Program-made: the position numbers and the translations under genes | From: Monosporascus cannonballus | Lineage: Eukaryota > Ascomycota > Sordariomycetes > Xylariales | Reading direction: 5' to 3' | DNA: 64,000 nucleotides | NCBI GenBank assembly: GCA_004154925.1 | Contig: QJNS01000071.1 | Coordinates: 186,001 to 250,000, forward strand | In this document: positions 27,311-40,291 of the stretch, one piece after another | Layout of the letters: every line of letters begins with the position of its first letter | How positions within the stretch are numbered: the first letter of the stretch is position 1 | The notes under the pieces: generated by a model | What the model was told of the DNA's origin: nothing | The model's input: the letters and a program-made list of their open reading frames with translations, nothing else | Databases searched by the model: none

Positions 27311-30300
27311 TTTTTATTTGATTAGGTACTGGATTTTACTTTTAACCATTCTGGAATCCAGTATTCGTTTAATTTCGTATTTGTTAAAATCTTTTTCGAA
27401 TTTTAAGTCTGTTTTTAACGGGGCGTTTTTAGGTGCTGGTTTAAATAGAAAAATATAAAAAATAAAATATATCTTTATGTTCTTAGGTAATAACAAGCGG
27501 TAATTAATTTTGGAAATAACTTTATTAATTTTAAAGGGTTTAAATTTTTTAAAATCGAATTTGTTATTGGGCTTTTTTATTTTAATTTGCGAAATATTCG
27601 AATTTGCGTTTTATTTCTGGTGTAATAGGTAAACCTTATTTCCTTTCGTTAAAATTAATCTTTTAATTCTTTTTTTATTATAATACTAGGTTATCCGTCG
27701 TTAAAAGAATTATAATTTATTCCGAAAACGGGCCTAGATCATTTTAATTTTTATAATTAATATTTTTGCTTTTAGGGCAATTATAATAATTTTTAGTACT
27801 TTATTAAATAATTATTTAGATCGTTTTATTTTTGCGTTATATCCGTATATAGTTATATAAGGAAATATACTTATGTTTTCGTTAATAAATATGTTATAAG
27901 CGATTTATGCCAATAGTAAAAACTTTACCTAATTATTTTGTTAATAATTAACGTAATTTCGTAAGTATTGTTCTAGGGTTTAATTTAATTTTTTGATTTG
28001 GCCATCCGTTTAAGGATAATATGTTGTTAAGAATTTAAATTTAATATTAATTTGTTTAAAAAAAATTAATGTCGAATTTTAAAATAAATAATGTATTTCG
28101 GTTTAAAATAATCTTTTCAAGTATCCTATATTTATTAAGGTATTATTTAATAAAGGCGTAAGCTAATTATTTTGCTGTTATATTTCCTTTAAAAAATTAA
28201 AAATACCTATATTTGGTAAATCTGTTAATAATTACCTATATTCCGTCGTATTCGACTTTAATAATTAGGTTTTTAAATGGAGGTAAGTTAGTAATAAAGT
28301 CCCAAGCTATAATATTTTATGCTTTATCAGAAATATTAGTAGGTTGCAGTAGCCCGTAAGGCTTATAACGTATTACCTTAGCCTTATTACAAACGTTGCA
28401 ATTTTTAATAATTATTTTAACCATACGGCGTAACTTAGGGAAATCGTATTTTTTTTATAACTGTTAAATAATCTTAAAGATTCCTTAATATCTATATAAT
28501 AAGTTCTTATGGAATTCCTTTACGAATTATTCTTATTAATCCTTGGGAACATAAATTTTGTTATGATATAATAATTAATTTTTAGGTTATCCTTTTAGTT
28601 GCTGGATTTCCTTTTATTTTTTTATATCGTAAGAATTCCGGAACCGTATTAAGAGTTCGGTGGTTGGTTTTTTTATTATCTTATATAAATATACAATTCC
28701 ATCCTAGTTATATTATAATATTTGCATATTTTTTGAGGAATTTTGGAATCGTAATTTCCTTTATAATTAAAAATATCCATTTAAATATTTTCTTTTTTTT
28801 AATGTGATATATCTTAAAGTTAAATCTGGACAGAAAAATTTATTATTTTTCATATCGTTTATTTAGTTTTTAGGTTTTTATAAATCGCGTAAAATTTTTG
28901 TAATTAAAGTAAATATCGAAAGGTTTTTTTGTTCCGTTAAAGAAAAGTTCTTATTCCTTAAAAGCATTAATAATTGTTAATAACTTTTTGTCGTAAATCT
29001 GGTATTTAAGTTTTATATCTTAAAATGCTTTAAAGTAATATGCCATTAGGTATTATTTGCCGTTATCTTTTTGTTATTCCAGAATTACGCCTAAGGCGTA
29101 TTTTGAAATATCCGTTTTTAAGCGTTTCTTTTTATTTGGGTTGGGCATTTTTACGATAGGTCCATTGGTAATTATTTTTTTAATTTTCGGAATATTTTTT
29201 TTACTTTTTTTGGAAGTTCGAATTTTTTTCCGACATATTCCTTAGTAATAAGTTTCGTTAAAGGTTTAATTATATTTTTATATCCCTTAATTAGGCCGCG
29301 TATATAACCCGTAAATCCCAAGATTTATCGGATGTTTATAATGGTCGCCTTATTAGGAATAGGCCAATCCTTAATTACTTTTAATTTAAAGCGTTAAATT
29401 TAAATTTGTCCTGATATAAGAATAAATTCTAAAAAATTTAATTTCTGAATATACCATATGCTTTTGGTAAAGTTAATTCAAATATTAATTTCGTCCAAAG
29501 TTTTAAATACTTAAGCGATATATTTTTTATGTTTTTTAAGGTTTTGGAGTAGATGAGAATATCGTCGAGATAGATAAATACGAATTTGTCCAAAAATTAT
29601 TAAAAGGTGGTTATTACCAAGTTTTGGAAATTGGCGGGAGCATTAGTAAGTCCTATAGGTATTACTTTATATTCGTAAAATCCATATATTGTCCTAAATG
29701 CCGTTTTCCATTTTTTTTCTTTGGCTATTTTGATATAATAATAATTATTGCAAAGATTAAGCGCCGTAAATTATTTGGTTTTGTTAATATTTTCCTTTAA
29801 GGTATTTATAAAAATTAAAAGATATCCGTTTTTAATTATAATATTATTTAATTATTTATAGTTAATTATTTTTTAGTAAATAAGGTTTCCGTTCTTATTA
29901 ATCCTTTGTTTATTATTTTTGGTTTTTGGTATTATAAGGACTGGATATCCGGTAGAGAAGTTAAAAAGTTAAATATATCCTTTTTTCAAATCTAATTATA
30001 TATTTTTTATAAAGTTTTTAATTTTTTTAAGTTTATATGGTAAATTTTATGAAACTTAGGATAATACCTTTTTTTAATAAATATCCGGTAATCCTATTAA
30101 CTATATGGCGGTAATTCGTAATTTTTTTTATTTTTAAATAATTTCTTAAATCCTTGATATTCCAAAGGTACCGTAAAGATCTGATTAAGAACCCGTATTT
30201 CCTTAATAACATAACAAATTTTTCGATTATTTTTATTTGGTATCTCGTCCTGGGAAAATATTCGTTTTTTCTAATTAATCCGTAAGTTATTAAAACAGAA

Positions 30301-32300
30301 CTAAGGTATTTTTAGGATAATATTGTATCCGGAGATATTAGCAATATTTAATAAAACGCGTTTTTGGTATCCTTAAATTTATATTAGGAGTTTTTCCGTT
30401 TTTCGAAAAACTTATTTGTTTTCGTAAGTGGATAAGCTGCCGTTTACCGTACGCAATTTATAAAACTTTAATTTGTATTTTTAAGAAATCTGATATTTTT
30501 TTGTTATTGCAGAAAAAATAAAATTACTTTTTATTCCGGAATTAATTATGGCCTTAAGCATTTTACCTTTATATCGGAAAAAGATTTTAATCTGGTTGCG
30601 TATTCCTTTCGTTATTTCGCATAAGGTTTTGTCGATTAAGGTTTTTCGATATCTTATTTTTAAAAGCCTTTATAATTTTTTAATTTTTAATAGTTTCCGA
30701 TTTAAGTAAGTCTTTATTTGTGAACTTTTTTAATAGTATGTTTGGTGCATTGGTCGTTTTTGTACCGGAACCATATTTTTTTGCCGTATTTGCATTAGGG
30801 TTTCAAAGTCGGGCTTTTTTCCTGGTTTATTTTTTTGTTCCGTTTTTCCCGAATTATGGGCTTAAAAAGGTAAATTTCCGAAAAAGGTATTCTTATATCT
30901 AGGAGTTCGTATTAAATGCAAAATATTAAGAAGTAATACAGGCATCCTTATGATATGGCATTTTGATTCCGTTCTAATTTGGGGTGTAAGTAATAAGATT
31001 TAAGGTATTTTGGTTATCGGAGAATTTTAGTATATCGGCATTTATCGTTTGGTTCGGTAAAAGTCTTATTATTCCATCCGGGCCAAAAGTTATTATTTTT
31101 TTTGGTTTTAAAATAAATGAAATAATCGTCTTAATAACAAGCAATAAAATGTAATAGGTCGTAAGGGTTTACCGATAATATTTTTCTATAAATAATATAT
31201 TCCGGGGGTTCGTAAAGTTTTGGGGATAATTATCTATAGTTGCTAATATTTGGTTGAAATTAACCGTCTTTTATATATATCTTATACTTTTGGGAATTAA
31301 GATAATACTGGTATTTTAACTTTATAGTTATCCTGGAAACCGTTTATCCGGGGTAGTATTTGTAGGTTTTAACCTTAAAATCCTGGCAAATAAGATAATC
31401 CTCGTACTTTAGGATATTATTCTAGATCTAAATAGTTATGGCAATAGTAAATTCTGGTTGGAAGGAAGTTAAACTAACTTTTTTTTTTCTTTTTTTTTAT
31501 CTCACTGTCGATTTCTTGTTCAGCCGCTCTGGCTTTCTTTTGGGGTTAAGGAATCCCTCCTTTTTTAAAGTCCCTTTTGGCGGGGAAGCGATATTTACTT
31601 TTAAAATACCCCTTTTTGCCATAATTGAAACATTTTATTTTAAACTTGTTTTTTTTGGGCTCTTTCGAAGCGGAACTTATTTCCCTTTAAGGCTTGCCCT
31701 TATCTTTCTTAATTTGGCTACAAAAGCTCTTATTATTACTTCGTTTGTCGGTTTTTCTTTTCGAAATACCGATTAAAGGTTCGTTAATTAATAATAATAA
31801 TCTTATCTATATATTCCGCAAAAAATCTAATTTTTAATTTCTTAAATATTTTGTTTTTAACTTAAGGTTTTAGGCCATTATAATAAAGATAAAATAATAC
31901 GCTTTCTGGTAAATTAAAAATAATTGCTAAGCGGTTAAACTTAGTAATGTACTTAAATGTTAATTTAATTTAATAAAGGAAATAAAATTGCTTAATAACG
32001 TTTTGTTTTTTGTTAGGGTTGCCGAATAAGGCGCGTATTTTTTTTTTTAAAGTTTCCATAGTTGTTGAAAATATAGTTAATAAAATCCGAAAATTCCTTT
32101 AGGTATTTTTTGAAGTAATCCGTTAAAATGGGTTTAAATTATTGGCGTATTCGTCCAATTAAGAGCTGAAAGATGGCCATTATTTTTTGGTAATTTTCCG
32201 TCAAAGAATTTTTATAGAACTTAAGGTGAAATCTGGCCTAAACCAAGAATTTATTAAGATCTTTTAATTTGTCATAAGGCTTAGGGGGGGTTAGTTTATA
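27311..32300 (-). pseudogene. gag-pol remnant of A2
   Basis: Read on the minus strand from right to left. A zinc knuckle at 31591-31632 keeps the first Cys, while the second Cys, His and last Cys have become Tyr. The protease motif N-S-G at 30535-30543 has its catalytic Asp changed to Asn. The reverse transcriptase core Y-L-D-D is intact at 29561-29572, within F-V-F-I-Y-L-D-D-I. An integrase region lies near 28200-28450. The chromodomain start is at 27314-27400 (Y-E-I-K, R-I-L-D-S-R, Y-L-I-K, then a stop where Trp is expected). Plus-strand open frames here (29057-29245, 30720-30902, 31438-31776, 32471-32653) are antisense shadows. Confidence 0.83.
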
Positions 32301-32923
32301 ACCTTTAATATCTGGCATTCCATAATAACCAGGGGGAGGAATAATCCTTTTTTGTATCCGGTTTGCGCCGAACAATGGCAAAATCGAAGTTTTTACTTAT
32401 GTTTATCTTGAGTCTAATGGAGAAAATCGGTAACTAGCCCTTTGGTTTCGCCTTCTGGAGGAGCCAAACTGTGGAAAAGCTGGTTTTTTTCCTTTTAATC
32501 GTGTATTCTTTTTTTTCAGGTTCTGGATTTCTGCCTTTAAAGCGCCTAATTTTTCTTTTGCAGGGAACTTTTAATTTTTTGCCCCATATTTTTTTTTTCC
32601 TTAACCTTTTCCTGTTTTGGTTCTTAGACTTTAATAGTATCCTGGGGAGTTAAGGAAAGTTGTTACCGAGGCTGGGAAAAAAAACCTCCTTAAGATCGTA
32701 TTATAAAGGAAGTTATGTTATTAATTAATTAAAAAACTTCCTTAATAAGGGGTAAATTATTAAGTTTTATTAATAATACTTTATTAGTTAATAACGGGAA
32801 TTGCGTATATTATTTATTTTTTAAACGTCGTCCTATATTATTATTTATATTAAGTTCAGGAAAACTTATGCCTTAATTAGGCGGTAAATTATTTATCGGC
32901 TTTTAATTAAAAAGTTATTAAAA

Positions 32924-33353
32924 TATAACGAACCTGTTATATATTTATCTGGAAATATAAATAATATCCGAAAAAAGTTTTAATTTGCAGATAATAATAA
33001 GGCGAAAAATAATCCAGTATATTCGTTAAAAAGATTTTAAAATATTTTTTTCTTAATTAAAAAATGGTATAATTACCTTTAGCTAAAAACTTAAATCAAT
33101 AATTAAGGAGCGAAATTAAGTAAATAGTTATTTACATAGGAGACCTAAACCTTATATATCCTTTTTATCCTTGAGGTTTTTTATGGTCTCTGGGGATTAC
33201 GAGAGACCATGGCATCCGTTATCCATAAGTTTCCTGGTATCTCTGGAGATTAACAGAGACCCGAGGTTTATCCGACGGGAGGTGGAGATCCCGAACGTCC
33301 CTCAACTTCCTGGGCCTCCTTTGGGCCTAGTGGAGTCCCTTCTGAACGTAACA
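32924..33353 (-). repeat. 5' LTR of A2
   Basis: Starts TATAACGAACCTG (from TGTAACG) and ends GAACGTAACA. The part at 33171-33353, corresponding to U3, is essentially free of RIP; the part at 32924-33150 is strongly G-to-A mutated. The open frame at 33171-33356 is an accident of this clean stretch. Confidence 0.92.
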
Positions 33354-33358
33354 TAAAT

Positions 33359-33666
33359 ACAGTAATTATGTTACGTCTTATAATACTAAAGGTACCTTGG
33401 GTAACGTATTATTATTATAAGCTAAAGTTATTTAAATTATGAAAATAATAAGTATATATATTCTCGTTCTAGCTTAAAGTACTTAAGCGGTTTAAACACT
33501 TAAGCCCGTTAAGCCCTTTAAGCTTTCTTGTCGGCTTAAAGGGCTTAAAGTACTTGGCATTTTAAAACCTTTAAACCGGTTACGTAATTTCTTGGCGGTG
33601 GTTAAGGTTTATTTTTTTCGTAGGCCCGATCGTACGCAAAAAAGTTAAGACCATTAAGTTATAATA
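33359..33666 (-). repeat. 3' LTR of B3, inner fragment
   Basis: Second piece of the LTR cut by A2; 26040-26128 plus this segment gives about 400 bp, the normal family B LTR length. It ends AAGTTATAATA (reverse complement of the decayed LTR start TGTTATGACC). The TTAAGC-type motif cluster is at 33470-33570. Confidence 0.87.
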
Positions 33667-34299
33667 TAATCTTTCCTCTTCCAGGATTTTTATCTCTAAA
33701 AATCAAATTATTCGTTTATTAATTTTGGTATATAACCTTTTTTTTCATATTCATTATATCGAATTACGTAAAGAATTTTCGTTTTCGTAAACGTATTAAC
33801 GCTTTTATTTTTTAAAACGCATTAAATGTATTAATTTTAAAATAATGTTTTATTTTTGTTATGAAAAAAAAGGTACAAAATACGAAATTGTTCGGAATTT
33901 TTTAAAATATGTACGTTATATTTATTATGGCGGTCCTTATGATATTTTTAGTTTTTTAAAAATTAAATATCAAAAACTTTTAAATAAAAAAATTATTTAA
34001 AATGTAAAAAGAAATAAGTTCGCGAAATATTACGGACGGCTATTAATAAGTTAAATTATTTATAAAAACAAAGGCGGTTATTTCGTGGTCGTAATATCGA
34101 AATATTTTGTTAAGATATTAAAAATACAGAAATTATAAAGGAATTTAAGCGTTTCGAAAAGGAACAAAAATAATTGGAAATTGCCGTTACGGCTATTATA
34201 TCAGCTCAGGTTACGGCCGATTAGCTCGATATCTCGGTTATTAACTGGTTGGTTATTAACTAGGACGCGCTCGTCGTTGTCGGTAAAAATTCTTTAATA

Positions 34300-37200
34300 G
34301 GCGTTAGGTATTAATCAAGTTTTTGGCAGGTTTCTAGATATTTTCGGAATCCGGATATTTTTTTTTATTTAATTAGGTATTAAGCAAATTCATTTCGTTT
34401 TCGTATATCGAATTTTTTTTCATTTCGTATACTTATTCGTTTTTTATTTTTATATTGTTTTATACCGCATATACCTTAATTATATCCGGTATTAATTCGA
34501 ATAAGGAAATATAAAAAATTAAATAAAGTTTAACTTTTAGTAAAGATTTTAATTAATAATTTTTTTCTAAGATTTTTGTAGCGATTTTATATAAACCGAT
34601 ATATTTGAAATCGAATTTTTAGCTGGGTCGTTTTATTTAAATATTTTTTGTAACGAAAAAAATCATTTTTTTTTTCGAAAGTTAATGTTTTTATCGTTTT
34701 TAATTATAATATTTATTTATTTATTTTCGTACGGATTTTAATTTTATTTTTATTTTTTAATATTGCTATCGTAATTGTTTTAATATAAGAATTATTTTAA
34801 TATTAATTGGACCGTCGTTATATATTCTTTTTATAAATTTTTAAAGTAGAATTAAAGTTTGCGTTCGCTGGTGTTATTTTGATATTTTCGTAATAGTTAG
34901 TATTAGAAATTAATTATATAATTAATAAATTTTTAGTCGAATTATTTTATTCGTAATTAATATATTATTATAAGTAATGTTTTAAAGTTTTATTTATTTA
35001 TATTATTTATTTATTTGTTTAAATTTAAATACGTTAAATATTTTATGATTTAGGCCGATCTATATTATTAAGCCTTATCAAAATTTTAATACAAATATTA
35101 ATCCTTTGTTTAAAATAATTTCTATAGAAATCTCTATATATTAAAGATATATTTTAAAAAATATATATTATTTTTTTCGGCGTTTATATCTTTATAATAC
35201 AATTAAAAATAAGAAAATTTGGTAAATCGAATAACGATTACGAAAATGTTATCGTAATATATTCCTCTAACCGGATTTTCTAATATAAGAAACTTAATAG
35301 TGAAGTAAAAATGTAATTAAATATTATAATCGTTTTGTAATTAATAATAGCTATAATTTTCCGTATAGTTTATGTCGTCGAGTTTTTGCTTTGGCGTAAA
35401 TATCGTATTGCTATATGATTTTTTGTACCGTTAATTTTATTTTAAAAAAGGAATGTATATGTTAAAGCTGTTTTATGGTTTTATGGTTTCCTAAATATCC
35501 GTATAATTAATATTCGTGTATTTTTCGTACTAAAGTTTTTGGATATTTTCCTGGAATTTATATTTTATTCGTTTTTTCGGTTTTTTAAGAAATTATTATT
35601 ATATTATTCGATTTTCTGGTGTATATCGAAAGGTATTGCCCGAATTATCGTAATTTGTTGCGGGCGTAAGTATCTTTTTGTAATGGTATCCAAAATTATA
35701 TAACTAATTTTGACTAAAGTTTTTAAGATTTAATCGTTTGTTTAAGGCGTCCGCTTTGCTATTTTTAAGTTTTTCCTGTAAATAATAACGAAATTAAAGT
35801 TCGCCAATTTTTTTACGTATTTTAATTATCGTTCTGTAAATTTTCTGGTTATTGTAAATCGGGTAATATTTCAATAATCCATATAAACCTTAATTTAATA
35901 TAAGTTTCCCTTTAGAAAATGCTTAAACTTTCGAAATGCCAAAATAATGGCCATAAATTCCTTATCTGGAATACCATAATTAAGTTCGGCTCTTTTTAAT
36001 TTATACGAAAAAAATGCAAAAAGGTATAATTGCTTTAATTATTTCGTTATTCGATTATTACGTTTAACGCGTAATTCGAAATATCGGTTTTTAATTTAAC
36101 GAAACGGTTTAAATTATACATAATCAGTATTAATTTGTTAATAACCGCATCTTTAATATTTTGAAATATTTTTTCTGTATCTGGCGTTTATTTAAAAAGC
36201 TTTTCGTAATATTTATTAAAGATATAATTATTTTGCTGAAATTTCGAATAGATTTCCTGTAATAATTAGCAAATCCAAGGAATACCTATATTTCCTTAAT
36301 TATTATTGGCGTTTATTATTTTGTAATTACAGTAATTTTCTTAAAGTTTATTCTAATATGTTCTAAGATAATAATATATCCCAGATATTCCATTTCCTAT
36401 TTTTAAAATTAACTTTTTTCCGTATTAACAAATATTTTTGCGTCCTGTAAAACTTAAAAAACTTTATAAATGTATCCTGTATATGCTTTTTTCGTTTTGA
36501 AAAAATAAGAATATCGTCGAGATAACAAACGACAAAAATATTAAGATATTTTTATAATATATAATTTATTATCCGTTAAAATATTGCTGGTACGTTTGTA
36601 AATCTTATTAGCGTAATTAAATATTTAAATAATTTGTATTTCGTTTTAAAGGTTATTTTCTATTTATATCCTTTTTTAGTTTTAATAAAGATATATTTAT
36701 TTTTAAGATCGAATGCTATAAACTATTTGGTTCCGTAAAATCGGGTTTTATTTCGTAATTAAGGATAATAATATTCGATTCTTAGTAATAATATTATTTA
36801 ATTATGAATAATTAACTATAAATCGTAATATTTCGTTTTTTTCCGTACGAAAAATATAGGATATCTTATTAGTAATTTCGAAAATCGAGTTTTTTTGTTT
36901 TGTAATCGATTTTCCAGGTATTTTTTTTAAAAATCCATAGCTCGTTTCCGTTAAAGTTATAAATAGGGTAAAACTTTGTTAAAAATTCTTCCTTAAGAAT
37001 TATTTCATAATTTTATACGTTATGTTCTAGTAATTTCGTATCAAATTATTTTCTGAAAAATTGCTTATATCTGTAGTATTATGGTAACATATTAATTAAA
37101 TCTTTTAACTTTTTGGGTTGTTATTATTTTAGATTATTATTTAATTATTTTAATTTTGCTTTAATAATAATAACGATATATCGTTTTTTAATACCTATTT

Positions 37201-39000
37201 TTTTATATTTTATCCTTTTAGATGGTAAGATTTCTAATATATTCTTATGCTTATATTTGTCGCCATTATCGATTAAATATTAAGATTTTAATCTTTTTTG
37301 TTCGTTTATTAACAGGAAGTAAAATGAACTTTATTTGGCCAGTTTTTCCGTTAATCAAAATTCTCTATTAGCGTATCCATAATAATCCTAAAATTATGTC
37401 GTAATTTTCAAATAAAATAATATTGAAATTAACTTTTTAATATCGTTTTTAAATAAAAATCTCGAAGTAATTAATTTTAAGTATAATTTTTCCGTTATTA
37501 TAAACAAATTCTTAATTTTCGGTATTCGTCGTTATATAGAGTTTTAATTTGTATTTCCATAATAATTTAAATTTATTAACCATATTTGATATAATATAAT
37601 TCCCGCTCAGAATTTCGTACTCTATTATTACGATATATTAATACGTACCGATTCGTATATATAAAGTAATAAAGTTATTAACGGCTTTTATCGTTACGTT
37701 TAAAGCCTTTTTCGGAAATTCCTTTTAATTTCTTTAAGTTTGGTTATTTTATGGTTTTTTTTATAAATAACCTTTTTCTTTTAATTTTTATTCGAAATTA
37801 TCGAATTTTATTTATGTTTTTTTGTTTAACGTATTAAATTATAATATTTGTCGTTATTACCGGCATATTATTCCTTTAAATTATATTAATTTCTTTCAAT
37901 TTTGTTATAATTTCTTTTTTTATGGAATAAATTATTTTCTTATATTTGTAATTATATTTTATTATGCGTTATTTAATTATAATTTCAAAGATTTCTTATA
38001 AATTCATATATTTCTTTCTTAATACTTTTTTTTAAAAAATTTGTAATAAATACTAATTGACAATAAAAATCCGTAATAATGTTTTGGTAATATATTTTTA
38101 TTTTACGTTAAATTAATTCTTTTTCCGTTTGGTAATTATATTATCTATAATAATAAAAAAGGTTTTTTTACGGATATTACTTTTTTTCGGGCCATGTTTT
38201 TATTTCAGCCAGTTACTAAATATTTTTTAGGCTTATAATTCGAAAATATCGATATTGTTATTTATCGTTCTTATTATTTCCGATACTGTTTAAAAAATCG
38301 AATCACTTATAATACATACGGGTAATTCGTATATAAATATATTACTTCCATTTTTTTGTAATCGGAATATTTTCGTCGTCTACAATATATAGTATGTATT
38401 TTGCCATATTGATTAAGAATTTCGGAATAAATTCTTTCTATTTAATTCAAATACTTGCGTAATTATCTTTATAATGCTTTTTGTTATATTCGCAATACTT
38501 ATTAAGCCAGTTTTTTGGCTTTTTATATTCCTTATTAAATCTTTCGCTATAGAGAATTTGGTACGTATTTGGGCCGAATTATATTAATAAATTTATTTTC
38601 GTTTTTCTATTTTTTTCTAAATTATCCTTTAAGTATTAATTTCTAATTATTTTATCGGAATTTCTTAGGTGCCTTGTATTATGCTGCGTTATATCCTATT
38701 TTGTTATAATTATAGCATTTAATTTGGCTTTAATTCTTTTTATAAATAACTTTTAATTTTATAAGTTTTGGTTTTATGCCGTAAAAAATATTATTACGTC
38801 AAAAAAGGTTAATATTAGCGATATATTAAGGTTTGTTATTATTTTTTCTTTTGGTACTTTTAATACGTTATGCATATTATTAATAATTAAAATTAACTGC
38901 TATAATAATATAATCCGACAAATAATTCGGCCGATGAAATTTAAAAAAAAAAAGTATTTTTTTGAAATTATTAAATATTTAATTATTAATATTTTTAATA
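34300..39000 (-). pseudogene. gag-pol remnant of B3
   Basis: Minus-strand family B internal region, collinear with B1 and B2 read in reverse. The chromodomain end lies near 34300-34450. The reverse transcriptase core Y-L-D-D is intact at 36513-36524, within V-V-C-Y-L-D-D-I-L. The gag side lies toward 39000. No long frame remains open. Confidence 0.78.
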
Positions 39001-39721
39001 TTTAATTTAATTTAGCTGTGAATTAAAATAATGTATTATTATAATTAAATATTAATTTTTTATTATAATTATTAGATTTATATTTCGGCTTTTATATTTC
39101 GTTTATTAATTTAAAAATATTCGTTAATATTTATTTAAATTATTCGTAATTATTATAAATTTGCATTATTTTTAGGTTTCATTCTTTGATTAATAAAGTA
39201 ATATATTCTTTTTAACAGATTCGAATTCAATAATTATATTTCTAATAAATCGTTTAATTACGAATTTAATTTGCCTAATAAGCATAATAAATCGAATAAG
39301 AAAATATCCGAAATATATTCGGCATTAAGTTAAAAATAATTATAGTTTGGTTAAGGTTTCGTTAAAAAATTCTGGTTTGGAAAATTTAAAGTTTTTTGGG
39401 GTTTTTAATAAAATTTAGCTAAATAACCTAATTTATTAAAGAAAATTTCTCGGTTTCGAAAACTTTTTTAAGCTTTTTATAAACGGCTTAAAAAATATCG
39501 TAAAATTATTATTATTTTTTAAGTTTAAAAATGTATTCGTTTATAATATCTAGTTGTCGAAAAACCTTTTTATGAAAAAAGCAAAATTTTTTAAGGGATT
39601 TTATTTTAATATTTAAATAATTAAAAACTTAATAAATAAATTATTTTGGTTCCTTATTTATAAATATAATGTTAATTAATATTATTTAAAATTTAATAAT
39701 ATTATTAAATATAAATTTATA

Positions 39722-40121
39722 ATATATAACCGTTAAAAAATTTAATTAATAATTAAATTTTAATTATAAAAGTTTATATTAAAATAAATATTATAAAAAT
39801 TTAAAAAATAAATATAATAATTATATTTTATTTCAGAATATTAAAAATATTTTAAATAATAAATTATTATTATAAATTAAAGTTATTTATATTATGGAAA
39901 TAATTAACGTATATATTTTCGTTTTAGTTTAAGGTGCTTAAGCGGCTTAAACTCTTGAGCCCGTTAAGCTTTTTGAGCTTCTTTGCCGGCTTAAGGGGCT
40001 TAAGGTGCTTGGTACCTTAAGACCTTTGAGCCGGTTACGTGACTTCTTGGCGGTGGTCGGGGCTTATTTTTTTCGTGGGCCCGACCGTATGCAAGGAAGC
40101 CAAGACCGTTAGGTCATAACA
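39722..40121 (-). repeat. 5' LTR of B3
   Basis: Plus-strand reading runs from TATAACCGTTAAAAAA to GGTCATAACA. The outer 180 bp (39940-40121) is almost unmutated and G+C-rich, while the inner half is extremely A+T-rich. It holds the clearest copy of the TTAAGC/GCTTAA motif array (39925-40036). Confidence 0.88.
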
Positions 40122-40291
40122 GTTAAAAGATTTTATAAAATTAATATAACAAACAATAAAAAAATAGCGTACATAGCGAAGTTGAGAAATGCGAAATAAT
40201 ATATTTAAGGAACGAAAGAATAAAAAGGCATTTACTCAACGGAAAAAAGAAAAACTTTTAAGGGCAAGAGTTTTAAAAAAAAAGAAGATGG

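Larger units (their letters stand above)
26129..33353 (-). mobile_element. A2: family A chromovirus inserted in an LTR of B3
   Basis: A complete 7.2-kb minus-strand element. LTRs are 26129-26558 and 32924-33353 (430 bp each), and the perfect target-site duplication TAAAT is at 26124-26128 and 33354-33358. Internal domains match A1 in order. It is the innermost and therefore youngest layer of the tower. Its motifs are better kept than those of A1: the reverse transcriptase core Y-L-D-D is intact at 29561-29572. Protease, zinc knuckle and chromodomain are mutated. The U3 differs from that of A1, whereas R-U5 is shared. Confidence 0.92.
26040..40121 (-). mobile_element. B3: family B chromovirus inside B2, split by A2
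   Basis: Minus-strand element with a perfect target-site duplication GTTAA at 26035-26039 and 40122-40126. The 5' LTR is 39722-40121. The 3' LTR is 26040-26128 plus 33359-33666, interrupted by A2. Length without A2 is about 6.85 kb. The reverse transcriptase core Y-L-D-D is intact at 36513-36524. A purine-rich tract lies just inside the 3' LTR (reverse complement of about 33667-33685). B2 sequence resumes directly at 40127. Confidence 0.9.

Noticed and set aside
31438..31776. 112-codon plus-strand frame
   Set aside because: Antisense to the gag/zinc-knuckle region of A2.
33171..33356. 61-codon open frame with normal composition in the A+T block
   Set aside because: It lies wholly in the U3 part of the A2 5' LTR; a matching, slightly mutated copy lies in the other LTR. 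Not a gene.
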